Shown: positions 15,601-23,905 of the stretch, in pieces
Layout of the letters: each line of letters begins with the position of its first letter
Position numbering within the stretch: the stretch's first letter is position 1
DNA from: Actinomycetota bacterium
Lineage (GTDB): Bacteria > Actinomycetota > Thermoleophilia > Gaiellales > Gaiellaceae
DNA: 64,000 nt
Direction of reading: 5' to 3'
Assembly (NCBI GenBank): GCA_013816245.1
Contig: JACDEU010000004.1
Span: 49,766 to 113,765, forward strand
Translations under genes and position numbers: made by a program
Notes under the pieces: model-generated
The model's input: the letters and a program-made list of their open reading frames with translations, nothing else
Databases searched by the model: none
Told to the model about the DNA's origin: nothing

Positions 15601-16838
15601 CCGGCAGCGACGCGAGCGATGGTCTTCGTCGCAAGGCGGTCGAGCACCTGCACGGCCAACCCGAGGTGCTCTTCTTTCGTGTCCTCGAGCTTCGTATGCG
15701 ACAGGCCGCGAAGCGATTGCACGAAGACCATCACCGTCGGGATCCCCGCGCGCGCCACTTCAGCCGCATCGTGCAACGGACCACTCGGCAACCGGTGGGA
15801 CTTTCCCGCCACTTCCTTGATCGCCTCGTCTGCCAGGTCGACGAGCGCGTCGTCGAAGAGGATCGGCTCGATATTCCAGATCCGCTCCCACTCGACTGCG
15901 ATGTCTTCTTCCTCCGCAAACCGCTCCGATGCGCGCTTCGCATCGCCGAGCATCGCGGCGAGCTTTCCCGCATCGAGGTGACGCTGGTCGAGCAGGCACT
16001 CGGCCGTCTCGACCACCGAGGTGACGATGCCCGGCTTCGTGACGACCCCACCCATCGTGCAAACGGCGCCGTCGCCCGTACGCTTTGCGATCTCGCGGAT
16101 CTCGAGCTCGAGCCGCGCGACCCCGGCGAGCGCATCGCGACGCTTGTCCATCGGGGTCGAGCCGGCGTGCGCGGCCTGCCCGCGGAACCTGATCTGGTGA
16201 CGCTCGACGCCGAACGTGCCGAGCACGACGCCGAGCGGGAGATCCATCGACTCGAGGACCGGGCCCTGTTCGATGTGCAGCTCTAGGTAGGCGGCTGCAC
16301 CCTCGAGCTCGCGCGCGGCGTCCACCGCACGGTCGAGCTCGACGCCGTGCTGGCCGAGCGCATCGGCAAGCGCGATGCCGGCGGCGTCTTTACGGGCGCG
16401 GAGCTCGTCCTGATCCGTCATCGAGCCGGCGGCTGCGGAGGAGCCGAAGAGCGAACGCCCGAACCGAGCCCCTTCCTCGTCGGCCCAGTTCACCAGACGC
16501 ACCGTGACGGGCGGCGTGCCCTCCTCGGCGAGCCTTCGCAGCACCTCGAGCCCCGCGACCACGTTCAGTGCGCCGTCCAGCCAGCCGCCGTTCGGGACCG
16601 AATCGATGTGGCCGCCGATCAGCACGGCCTTGTCGGAGGCGCCTCGGAGCGTAAACCACTGGTTGCCGGCCGCGTCGACCGACTCTTCCGCTCCTAGCGG
16701 CGCCACTTTCCCCCGGAGCCACTCCCGGGCCTGCTCCCAGGTGTCCGTCCAGGCCACCCGCTGCGCTCCGTTCTCGTCGCCGGTCAGCTCCTGGAGCTCG
16801 CGCAGCTCGACGACGGTGCGGCTGGGGTCGAGAGGCAC
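15597..16838 (-). CDS. hyuC: M20-family N-carbamoyl-amino-acid hydrolase (beta-ureidopropionase-type)
   Basis: A 413-residue amidohydrolase of the M20/HyuC-AllC group. Metal-binding motifs are visible: GGHIDSVPNGGWLDGALNV near 88, NWADEEGARFGRSLFGS near 123 and YLELHIEQGPVLE near 185; the dimerisation lid with RGQAAHAGSTPMDKRRDA is near 230 and the last metal-site region is GPLHDAAEVARAGIPTVMVF near 355. The family cleaves N-carbamoyl-beta-alanine or N-carbamoyl-L-amino acids to the amino acid, ammonia and CO2. With the dihydropyrimidinase at 20584 it would complete ring breakdown. Allantoate hydrolysis is an alternative. Confidence 0.88.
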   Translation of the reverse strand: MPLDPSRTVVELRELQELTGDENGAQRVAWTDTWEQAREWLRGKVAPLGAEESVDAAGNQWFTLRGASDKAVLIGGHIDSVPNGGWLDGALNVVAGLEVLRRLAEEGTPPVTVRLVNWADEEGARFGRSLFGSSAAAGSMTDQDELRARKDAAGIALADALGQHGVELDRAVDAARELEGAAAYLELHIEQGPVLESMDLPLGVVLGTFGVERHQIRFRGQAAHAGSTPMDKRRDALAGVARLELEIREIAKRTGDGAVCTMGGVVTKPGIVTSVVETAECLLDQRHLDAGKLAAMLGDAKRASERFAEEEDIAVEWERIWNIEPILFDDALVDLADEAIKEVAGKSHRLPSGPLHDAAEVARAGIPTVMVFVQSLRGLSHTKLEDTKEEHLGLAVQVLDRLATKTIARVAAG

Positions 16839-16885
16839 GCGGCGACTCTAACTTTCCGGGCTGCGAGTGTGGTAAGCATCGCTCG

Positions 16886-17767
16886 ATGTCGGCGATCGCG
16901 GTCGAGCCGTCGAACAGAGGGATCGCCGGCGCGCTTCCCCGCGCAGCGGCGCGCGCCCTGTTGCTCGTCGTCGGCCTCGCCGTTCTCTGGGGCGTCTGGG
17001 AGGGCTACCGCTGGCTCGGCATCCGTGAGCACTGGACGTGGCCTTTCAAGGTCAACGACACGAACATGCCCCACATCAGCAAGATCTGGCACGCCTTCGG
17101 ACAGCCGCTGCAACCCGACGGACCGCCCTTGCGGCACTACCTGTGGCACTACGCGATCTTTACGGGCAAGGAGGCGCTTGCGGGCTTCGTGCTCGGGGCT
17201 GCGATCGGGTTCTTCCTCGCTGTCGCGCTCTCGCAGTCGAACATGCTGCGGCGCGGCTTTCTCCCGTACATCGTCGTGTCGCAGACGGTGCCGATCCTTG
17301 CCATCGCGCCGATGGTCGTGGTCGGCCTCGGTACGAAGGGCGTCAGCCCGTGGGTGTCGGTTGCGGTCATCGCCGCCTACCTCACGTTCTTCCCGGTCGC
17401 GATCAACACGCTGCGCGGCTTGTTGTCGCCGGATCCGGAGGCGCTCGAGCTGATGCGCTCATATGCAGCGGGCCGCTGGAAGATCCTCTGGCGGCTCCGT
17501 GTCCCCGCGTCGCTGCCGTACGTCTTCTCGGCGCTGAAGATCTCCGCGACGGCCAGCGTCATCGGCGCCATCATCGGGGAAACGCCCGCGTCGCTCCAGG
17601 GCGGCCTCGGTTACGCGATCGTGAACTTCAACCAGTACTACTCGATCCAGCCGGCGAACCTGTGGGCGACGATCATCGTCTGCGCGCTGCTCGGCATCGT
17701 CTTCTTCCTCGCAGTCGTAGCGCTAGAGCACATTGTCTTGAAGCGTGCTCCGGAGAACGTGGCGTGA
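16886..17767 (+). CDS. ABC transporter permease 1 (SsuC/TauC/ThiX-type)
   Basis: A 293-residue BPD-type permease with six hydrophobic segments. The EAA loop is visible as ELMRSYAAGRWKILWRLRVPASLPYVFSAL in two stretches near residue 190, and QTVPILAIAPMVVVG lies near 130. It belongs to the nitrate/sulfonate/taurine/pyrimidine-precursor subfamily. It is divergent from the M20 hydrolase and is coupled to the ATPase gene by a GTGA overlap. Two different permeases flank one ATPase, implying a heterodimeric channel. Confidence 0.9.
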   Translation: MSAIAVEPSNRGIAGALPRAAARALLLVVGLAVLWGVWEGYRWLGIREHWTWPFKVNDTNMPHISKIWHAFGQPLQPDGPPLRHYLWHYAIFTGKEALAGFVLGAAIGFFLAVALSQSNMLRRGFLPYIVVSQTVPILAIAPMVVVGLGTKGVSPWVSVAVIAAYLTFFPVAINTLRGLLSPDPEALELMRSYAAGRWKILWRLRVPASLPYVFSALKISATASVIGAIIGETPASLQGGLGYAIVNFNQYYSIQPANLWATIIVCALLGIVFFLAVVALEHIVLKRAPENVA

Positions 17768-18567
17768 GCGCAGTCTCGATCAAGGGCGTTTCGAAGCAGT
17801 TCGAGGCCGGAGTGACGGCGCTGCAAGGGATCGACCTCGACGTCGAGCCCGGTGAGTTCGTCTCCCTAATCGGGCCGTCCGGGTGCGGCAAGTCGACGCT
17901 GCTCCGAATCATCGGCGATCTGACCAAGCCGACGGCCGGAACCGTGCAGGTCAACGGCAAGCCAGCCGATCGTGCCCGCCGCGACCACGAGTACGGCATC
18001 GTCTTCCAGGACGCCGTGCTCTACGACTGGCGGACGGTGTCGAAGAACATCTCGCTGCCGCTCGAGCTGTTGCACTGGAACCGCTCACGCCGGAACGCAC
18101 GGATCAAGGACATGCTCGAGCTCGTCGAGCTGACCGGCTTCGAGAGCCACCATCCGTGGCAGCTCTCCGGCGGGATGCAGCAACGCGTCTCGATCGCGCG
18201 GGCGCTTTCGTTCTCCCCGTCGCTGCTGCTGATGGACGAGCCGTTCGGCGCACTCGACGAGATGACCCGGGAGCGGCTGAACGCCGAGCTCCTGCGGATC
18301 TGGCAGGAGACGGGCTCGACCGTCGTCTTCGTCACCCACTCGATCTCCGAAGCGGTGTTCCTGTCGACGCGCGTCGTCGTCATGTCCGTCCGGCCGGGAC
18401 AGATAGCGGGCTTGGTCGACGTCGATCTCGAGCAACCGCGAACGAACGCGACGAGAGAAAGCCCTCGCTTCTTCGAGCTCGTGACGCAGGTGAGAGAGCA
18501 GCTCGCCGCCGCGGGAGCTCGACTCGGAGAGACGCAGGAGCCTGCTCTGGTGGAGGACCAGGTCTGA
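17764..18567 (+). CDS. ABC transporter ATP-binding protein
   Basis: A 267-residue ATPase with a complete motif set: Walker A GPSGCGKST near 41, Q-loop FQDAVLYDW near 83, signature LSGGMQQRVSIARAL near 138, Walker B LLLMDEPFGALDEMT near 158 and the switch His VTHSISEAVF near 194. The GTG start overlaps the permease stop by 4 nt. It is the SsuB/TauB/ThiZ type that pairs with NMT1-like binding proteins. An extra C-terminal tail of about 35 residues is acidic and helical. Confidence 0.92.
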   Translation: MSAVSIKGVSKQFEAGVTALQGIDLDVEPGEFVSLIGPSGCGKSTLLRIIGDLTKPTAGTVQVNGKPADRARRDHEYGIVFQDAVLYDWRTVSKNISLPLELLHWNRSRRNARIKDMLELVELTGFESHHPWQLSGGMQQRVSIARALSFSPSLLLMDEPFGALDEMTRERLNAELLRIWQETGSTVVFVTHSISEAVFLSTRVVVMSVRPGQIAGLVDVDLEQPRTNATRESPRFFELVTQVREQLAAAGARLGETQEPALVEDQV

Positions 18568-19388
18568 GCACGATCGTCCAACCGGTTCCTCGAAGCGTCG
18601 GCCGGCGTGTCGGTCGCACCGCGCTCGACTGGATTCCGGCACTCGCCGTCTTTGTCCTCGGCATCGCCGCGTGGCAGGGCCTCGTCGCGGCGTTCCACGT
18701 CGAGGAGTTCCTGTTGCCGAAGCCGACGGCGATCGCGCAGGCCTTCTGGGACCAGAAGAGCGCGCTCTGGAGCCAGGGGATCTACACCTTCAAGGAGGCG
18801 CTCGGCGGCTACGCGCTCGGTTGCAGTCTCGGCATCTTCGTTGCGCTCCTCTTCGCCGCATGGCGGCCGCTGTCCAGCGCGTTCATGCCTTACGCCGTCG
18901 CCGCGAACGCCATTCCCATCATCGCCTTCGCGCCGATCATGAACAACTGGTTCGGGCTGTTGAACCCGTTCTCGAAGATGGCGATCGCAGCCGTGCTCTG
19001 CTTCTTCCCGGTGATGATCAACACGCTCCGGGGCTTGACCTCGGTCCACCCCTCTTCGATCGAGCTGATGCAGTCGTACGCGGCCGGCCGGGTCTCGTTG
19101 TTTCGCCGCGTCCGGATCCCTAATGCACTTCCACACATGTTCACCGGGCTGAAGGTCGCCACGGTCCTGTCGATGATCGGGGCGATCGTCGGCGAGTACT
19201 TCGGTGGCCCGACGGAGGCGCTCGGGGTGAAGATCCTCAATGACTCCTCATATGGCAATTTCACCGACGCCTGGGCTGGGATTGTGATGGCCAGCCTGCT
19301 CGGGATCGTCTTCTACGCAGTCGTCGCCCTGGCCGAGCGGCTGACAACCAGCTGGCACCCGTCGGCGAGGGCCTTCCATACGGAATGA
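18564..19388 (+). CDS. ABC transporter permease 2
   Basis: A 274-residue permease homologous to the first one: LPKPTAIAQAFWDQK near 45, NAIPIIAFAPIMNNWFG near 110 and the EAA region ELMQSYAAGRVSLFRRVRIP near 160. No ATG, GTG or TTG exists in frame at a sensible place. The frame opens at CTG within a CTGA overlap with the ATPase stop, the same geometry as the GTGA junction one gene earlier, so CTG initiation by translational coupling is the simplest reading. Confidence 0.88.
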   Translation: MSTIVQPVPRSVGRRVGRTALDWIPALAVFVLGIAAWQGLVAAFHVEEFLLPKPTAIAQAFWDQKSALWSQGIYTFKEALGGYALGCSLGIFVALLFAAWRPLSSAFMPYAVAANAIPIIAFAPIMNNWFGLLNPFSKMAIAAVLCFFPVMINTLRGLTSVHPSSIELMQSYAAGRVSLFRRVRIPNALPHMFTGLKVATVLSMIGAIVGEYFGGPTEALGVKILNDSSYGNFTDAWAGIVMASLLGIVFYAVVALAERLTTSWHPSARAFHTE

Positions 19389-19433
19389 GATAAAGGGACA
19401 ATGGCTGGAAATTCAGACCGGAGGAGGAAGCGG

Positions 19434-20555
19434 ATGAAGCACAGGTGGGTCGTAGGAATCGCAGTGCTCGCGTGCCTGGTCGTGGCGGGAGGGGCAGCGG
19501 CGCGAACGCAGCTGACGACGGGCACGAAAGCGACGAAGGTGACCCTGCAGCTCAAGTGGGTAACGCAGGCGCAGTTCGCGGGCTACTACGCGGCGAAGGC
19601 CAAGGGGTACTACTCGAAGGCGGGCCTCGACGTGAGCCTCAAGGTCGGCGGGCCGACCATCACGCCCGAGCAGGTCGTGCTCGGAAAGCAGGCCGAGTTC
19701 GGCATCGACTGGACACCCAGCATGTTGTCGTTCCGTGACGGCGGCAAGAAGATCATGAGCATCGCGCAGGTGTTCTCGAAGAGCGGCATGACCGAGCTCA
19801 CGTGGAAGGACAGCGGCATCACGACCATCGCGAAGATGCGAGGCAAGAAGGTCGGGGTCTGGTGCTGCGGGAACGAGCCCGAGCTGTACGCGGCGCTCAC
19901 GAAGAACGGGATCGATCCCAAGAGCAAGAACGACGTCACGATCATCAACCAGCCGTTCAACATGGACCTCTTCCTCAGTCGCGAGGTCGATGCGGCGGCG
20001 GCGATGACCTACAACGAGCTGGCACAGGTCCTCGAGACAAAGAACCCGAAGACCGGCAAGCTCTACCAGCTGTCCGACCTGAACGTCATCAGCATGGAGA
20101 ACGCCGCGAAGGGTGCGGGGACCTCGATGCTCGAGGACGAGATCTTCGTGCGCGACGACTGGATCAAGGACAAGAAGAACCAGGCGATCGCAAAGAAGTT
20201 CCTCGCTGCGTCGTTCAAGGGCTGGATCTACTGCCGTGACCACGCGAGCGACTGCGTCAAGATCGTTTTGAAGAACGGACCGGCGCTGCCGGGCGGCCAC
20301 CAGAAGTGGCAGATGAACGAGATCAATGCGCTGATCTGGCCGAACAAGCTCGGGATCGGGATCATGGATCCGAAGGCGTTCAATCGGACTGCGAAGATCG
20401 CGAAGCAGTTCAAGGTGATCAAGAAGACGCCGTCGGGCGCCTATCGCAGCGACCTGGCCAAGGCTGCTGTTGCGCAGCTGAAAGCCCAGGGCGTGGACGT
20501 CCTCGGTAAGAAGTGGAAGAAGGCGAAGGTCAAGCTCACCGAGGGCGGAAAGTAG
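19434..20555 (+). CDS. NMT1/THI5-type ABC substrate-binding protein
   Basis: A 373-residue periplasmic-binding-type protein. The ATG at 19434 (MKHRWVVGIAVLACLVVAGG) is chosen over 19401 because GGAGGAGG precedes it and a clean signal peptide follows. The mature start LQLKWVTQAQFAGYYAAKAK is the NMT1/THI5 signature, in which the aromatic/Gln patch contacts a pyrimidine-like ring. CCGNEPE near 145 and FNMDLFLSREVDAAAAMTYN near 180 are also typical. Relatives bind formyl-aminopyrimidines or related heterocycles. The protein is Lys-rich at its C-terminus. Confidence 0.9.
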   Translation: MKHRWVVGIAVLACLVVAGGAAARTQLTTGTKATKVTLQLKWVTQAQFAGYYAAKAKGYYSKAGLDVSLKVGGPTITPEQVVLGKQAEFGIDWTPSMLSFRDGGKKIMSIAQVFSKSGMTELTWKDSGITTIAKMRGKKVGVWCCGNEPELYAALTKNGIDPKSKNDVTIINQPFNMDLFLSREVDAAAAMTYNELAQVLETKNPKTGKLYQLSDLNVISMENAAKGAGTSMLEDEIFVRDDWIKDKKNQAIAKKFLAASFKGWIYCRDHASDCVKIVLKNGPALPGGHQKWQMNEINALIWPNKLGIGIMDPKAFNRTAKIAKQFKVIKKTPSGAYRSDLAKAAVAQLKAQGVDVLGKKWKKAKVKLTEGGK

Positions 20556-20583
20556 AAAACGAGGCCGAGGGAGGGATCTGCAG

Positions 20584-21996
20584 ATGTCCGTACTCATCAA
20601 AGGCGGCCGCATCATCACCGCGGCGGACGACTACGTCGGCGACATCTACGTCGAAGGCGAGCGGATCTCCCTCATCGGCGAGTCGATCGATCTCCAGGCC
20701 GAGCGAGTGATCGATGCAGCCGGGAAGTACGTGCTTCCCGGCTGCGTCGACCCTCATACGCATCTCGACATGCCGTTCGGCGGGACGACAACGATCGACG
20801 ACGTCCAGTCGGGGCAGACCGCCGCTGCGTTCGGCGGAACGACGTGCCACGTCGACTTCATCATCCAGCCGCAGGGCTCGACGTTCGCCGACGCAATCGA
20901 GGAATGGCGAGGCAAGGCGAATGGCAAGCAGGTGATCGACATGGGCTACCACATGGCTGTCACCGATCTCCGCGAGGGCGGGACGCTCGAAGAGCTCGCG
21001 TCGCTGCCGGAGCAGGGGATCACGTCCTACAAGCTCTTCATGGCGTACAAGGGCGCGCTGATGGTCGACGACGAAACGCTCTTCAAGACGATGGAGGTCG
21101 CCGCAGAGACTGGAGCACTCGTGATGGTGCACGCGGAGAACGGCGACGCGATCGACGTGCTCGTGAAGAAGGCGCTTGCCGAAGGCCACACGGAACCGCA
21201 CTGGCACGCGCTGACCCGCCCGCCGGAGACCGAAGGCGAGGCGACGAACAGAGCGATCCAGCTCGCACACGTCGCGGGCGCTCCGCTCTACGTCGTGCAC
21301 GTCTCCTGCAAGGAATCCGTCGAGCCGATCCAGCTGGCGCGAGAGAAGGGCTGGGACGTCTGGGGCGAGACGTGCACGCAGTATTTCTTCGTCGACTACA
21401 GCTTCCTCGAGCGGCCGAACTTCGAGGGCGCGAAGTACGTGTACACCCCGCCGCCGCGGGCGAAGGAGAACCAGGACGTGCTGTGGAACGCGGTGCGCAC
21501 CGACACACTGTCGGCCATCTCCACGGACCACTGCGCGTTTCTCTGGGACGGTCAGAAGTCGCTCGGCAAGGACGACTTCTCGAAGATCCCGAACGGCGGG
21601 CCCGGCCTCGAGAATCGGCTCCAGATGATCCACGAGTTCGGTGCGAGGGCAGGACGGATCTCGCTCAACCGCATGGTCGAGCTACTGGCGACGAACCCCG
21701 CGAAGTTGTTCGGTGTTTATCCACGCAAGGGCACGATCGCGGTCGGCTCCGACGCGGACATCGTCGTGTTCGACCCGGAGAAGAAGGTCACGATCTCCGC
21801 GAAGACACAGCACTCCAGGGTGGACTACAACCTCTACGAGGGAACCGAGGTCACCGGGACGCCGGAGATCGTGCTGCTGCGCGGCCAGGTCCTCGTCGAC
21901 GGCGACGAGCTCGTCGCAGAGCCGGGGATCGGACAGTTCGTCAGGCGGGCGAAGTTCGGCGAGGAGCTGCGGCCGGCGGCTACGGCCGCGGCGTAG
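20584..21996 (+). CDS. hydA: dihydropyrimidinase / D-hydantoinase
   Basis: A 470-residue cyclic amidohydrolase. It has the metal motif GCVDPHTHLDMPF near 57, the carboxylated-lysine region TSYKLFMAYKGALMV near 148, His ligands at MVHAENGDA (about 182) and LYVVHVSCKES (about 238), and the late Asp STDHCAFLW near 315. It opens 5,6-dihydrouracil or dihydrothymine (or 5-substituted hydantoins) to N-carbamoyl-beta-amino acids. The ribosome binding site is GGGAGGGATC. It directly follows the NMT1-type transporter, so the imported substrate is probably a pyrimidine or hydantoin. Confidence 0.93.
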   Translation: MSVLIKGGRIITAADDYVGDIYVEGERISLIGESIDLQAERVIDAAGKYVLPGCVDPHTHLDMPFGGTTTIDDVQSGQTAAAFGGTTCHVDFIIQPQGSTFADAIEEWRGKANGKQVIDMGYHMAVTDLREGGTLEELASLPEQGITSYKLFMAYKGALMVDDETLFKTMEVAAETGALVMVHAENGDAIDVLVKKALAEGHTEPHWHALTRPPETEGEATNRAIQLAHVAGAPLYVVHVSCKESVEPIQLAREKGWDVWGETCTQYFFVDYSFLERPNFEGAKYVYTPPPRAKENQDVLWNAVRTDTLSAISTDHCAFLWDGQKSLGKDDFSKIPNGGPGLENRLQMIHEFGARAGRISLNRMVELLATNPAKLFGVYPRKGTIAVGSDADIVVFDPEKKVTISAKTQHSRVDYNLYEGTEVTGTPEIVLLRGQVLVDGDELVAEPGIGQFVRRAKFGEELRPAATAAA

Positions 21997-22221
21997 CCAG
22001 GGCGCGGAGCGCGAGCAGCCCAAAGACGACGTTCGCAGCGGCGAGCGCCGTCGGCTGACCCGGGCCGTCGTAGGCCGCCGCGACCTCGACGACGGGCGGT
22101 AGGGGCGAATGAGTGCGGAAGCGGACCGGAGCGCCTCCGGGCCGAAGCGGGCACCGGTGCGAGGGCGGCCCCATCGTCGGCCCTACGCTAACGCGCGGCT
22201 CTTCAGCCCGTCGAGTATCGC
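21997..22221. other. convergent intergenic region without a clear gene
   Basis: This stretch between the dihydropyrimidinase and the semialdehyde dehydrogenase holds no gene I can support. A minus-strand frame at 21980-22174 has one hydrophobic segment (ALAAANVVFGLLALRAL) but overlaps the dihydropyrimidinase 3' end and lacks a ribosome binding site. The double-hairpin element follows at 22222. Confidence 0.5.
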
Positions 22222-22322
22222 GCCGCGGCGGGCTTTGCCCGTCGCGGCTGATGGCCGTATCGCGGACAAGCCACCGTCGCGAGTCATCATGGCTCGGCGA
22301 AGCCGAGCCGGACTCGCGACGG
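22222..22322 (-). repeat. double-hairpin element, copy B
   Basis: Hairpin 1 (22274-22322) has outer arms CCGTCGCGAGTC and GACTCGCGACGG (12 bp), inner arms GGCTCGGC and GCCGAGCC with a GAA loop, and the same ATCAT internal loop opposite a single G. Hairpin 2 (22222-22248) pairs GCCGCGGCGGGC with GCCCGTCGCGGC around TTT, 12 bp with one G-T. The hairpins are 25 nt apart. Hairpin 1 begins 2 nt after the stop of the minus-strand dehydrogenase gene. The outer stems of copies A and B differ in sequence yet both pair perfectly. Confidence 0.82.
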
Positions 22323-22324
22323 AC

Positions 22325-23854
22325 TTAGCGCGTCTGCGGGAAGCCTAGGTCGACCTTGGAGGTCGCCGGCTCCGGCCAGCGTGACGTCACGACCTTGCCC
22401 CGGGTGTAGAAGTTGATCCCCTCGGGCCCGTACACGTGCGAGTCGCCGAAGAGCGAGTTCTTCCACCCACCGAAGGAGTAGTACGCGACCGGCACCGGGA
22501 TCGGAACGTTGATGCCGACCATCCCCGCCTGCACGTCGAACTGGAACTGCCGGGCGACGCCGCCGTCGCGCGTGAAGATCGCCGTTCCGTTTCCGTACGG
22601 GTTGTCGTTCACGAGCTGCACCGCTTCGTCGTACGTTCCGACGCGCGTCACGCCGAGCACCGGTCCGAAGATCTCGTCCTTGTAGGCGTCCATCTCCGGC
22701 GTCACGTTGTCGAGAAGCGACACGCCGAGGAAAAAGCCCTCGCCCTCTGGAGTGTTCTCGCGGCCGTCCGCCAGCACGTCTGCGCCCTGCTCCCGCGCGC
22801 CGTCGATGTACGACGCGACCCTGTCGCGGTGCTCCCGCGTCACGAGCGGCCCCATCTCAACGTCAGCTTCGAGCCCGTTGCCGACCTTGATCTTCGGGAG
22901 GCGCTCCTCGATCGCCTTGACGAGCCGGTCGGCTGCGTCTCCCACGGCAACGACCTGCGAGATCGCCATGCAGCGTTCGCCTGCGGACCCGTACGCCGCG
23001 CTCACTGCAGCGTCGGCAGCCATGTCGATGTCCGCGTCCGGCAGGACGATCATGTGGTTCTTCGCGCCACCCAGCGCCTGCACGCGCTTGCCGGTCTTCG
23101 TTCCCGTCTCGTACACGTAGCGCGCAATCGGCGTCGAGCCGACGAACGACACCGCGGCAATGTCCGGATGCTCGAGCACCGAGTCGACCGCGACCTTGTC
23201 GCCGTGGACGACGTTGAAGACGCCGTCCGGCACGCCCGCCTCCTTCAGCAGCTCAGCGGTGTACACCGAAGCCGACGGATCCTTCTCCGACGGCTTGAGG
23301 ACGAACGTGTTGCCACACGCGAGCGCCGGCGCCCACATCCACATGGGCACCATCGCAGGGAAGTTGAACGGCGTGATGCCGGCGACGACGCCCAGCGGCT
23401 GCCGAATCGAGTAGACGTCGATCCCGGTTGACGCCTGCTCCGAAAACTCGCCTTTCAAGAGCTCGGGGATACCGCAGCAGTACTCGATCACCTCGAGCCC
23501 TCGCGCAACCTCCCCCAACGCGTCAGAAAGCACTTTGCCGTGCTCGGCGGTGAGAAAGCGCGCGATGTCCTCACGTTGATGGTCGAAGAGCTCGCGGATC
23601 GCGAAGAAGAGGGCCGTGCGCTTCGAGAGCGACATCGCGCGCCACGCGGGAAATGCCTTGCGCGCTGTCTGCACCGCCAAGTCGACTTCCTCGCGGGTCG
23701 CGAAGTCGACCTCCCCCGTCTGCCGTCCGAGCGCAGGGTTGTAGACCGGCCCGCTGCGTCCCGACTGTCCCTCGACCGCTCGGCCACCGATCCAGTGGCT
23801 GATGCGCTTGACGTCCTGGTCTCGTTCGACGGGCGGGGTGGCTAGCTCGGTCAT
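22325..23854 (-). CDS. mmsA: CoA-acylating methylmalonate/malonate-semialdehyde dehydrogenase
   Basis: A 509-residue aldehyde dehydrogenase of the MmsA/IolA type. The ATG at 23854 follows GGAGGAG. Diagnostic features are GITPFNFPAMVPMWMWAPAL near 155, the catalytic Cys in GSAGERCMAIS near 295, and Asn in place of the usual general-base Glu in LGGAKNHMIVLPDAD near 265, as in CoA-dependent members. It turns malonate semialdehyde into acetyl-CoA or methylmalonate semialdehyde into propionyl-CoA. That fits the final step for beta-alanine (from uracil) and beta-aminoisobutyrate (from thymine). Double-hairpin copy B follows its stop by 2 nt. Confidence 0.93.
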   Translation of the reverse strand: MTELATPPVERDQDVKRISHWIGGRAVEGQSGRSGPVYNPALGRQTGEVDFATREEVDLAVQTARKAFPAWRAMSLSKRTALFFAIRELFDHQREDIARFLTAEHGKVLSDALGEVARGLEVIEYCCGIPELLKGEFSEQASTGIDVYSIRQPLGVVAGITPFNFPAMVPMWMWAPALACGNTFVLKPSEKDPSASVYTAELLKEAGVPDGVFNVVHGDKVAVDSVLEHPDIAAVSFVGSTPIARYVYETGTKTGKRVQALGGAKNHMIVLPDADIDMAADAAVSAAYGSAGERCMAISQVVAVGDAADRLVKAIEERLPKIKVGNGLEADVEMGPLVTREHRDRVASYIDGAREQGADVLADGRENTPEGEGFFLGVSLLDNVTPEMDAYKDEIFGPVLGVTRVGTYDEAVQLVNDNPYGNGTAIFTRDGGVARQFQFDVQAGMVGINVPIPVPVAYYSFGGWKNSLFGDSHVYGPEGINFYTRGKVVTSRWPEPATSKVDLGFPQTR

Positions 23855-23905
23855 CTCGCTCCTCCTCGTGGGACGTGTCCAGGGTACCGCGGATAGGGTG
23901 CGCGG

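Noticed and set aside
14151..16286. A 711-codon open frame on the plus strand
   Set aside because: It is antisense to the LLM oxidoreductase and M20 hydrolase genes, is rich in Arg, His and Asp, and has no domain. Long antisense frames are normal in DNA this GC-rich.
19413..20618. A 401-codon minus-strand frame across the substrate-binding protein gene
   Set aside because: Composition (Arg/Leu/His/Asp-rich, no motifs) is that of a shadow; the plus strand has a clear signal peptide and NMT1 motifs.
20536..21633. A 365-codon minus-strand frame
   Set aside because: Shadow of the dihydropyrimidinase, which carries all metal-site motifs on the plus strand.
21980..22174. Possible 64-residue membrane protein on the minus strand
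   Set aside because: It overlaps the dihydropyrimidinase 3' end, has no ribosome binding site, and has only one hydrophobic patch, which is read from the antisense of Ala/Gly codons.
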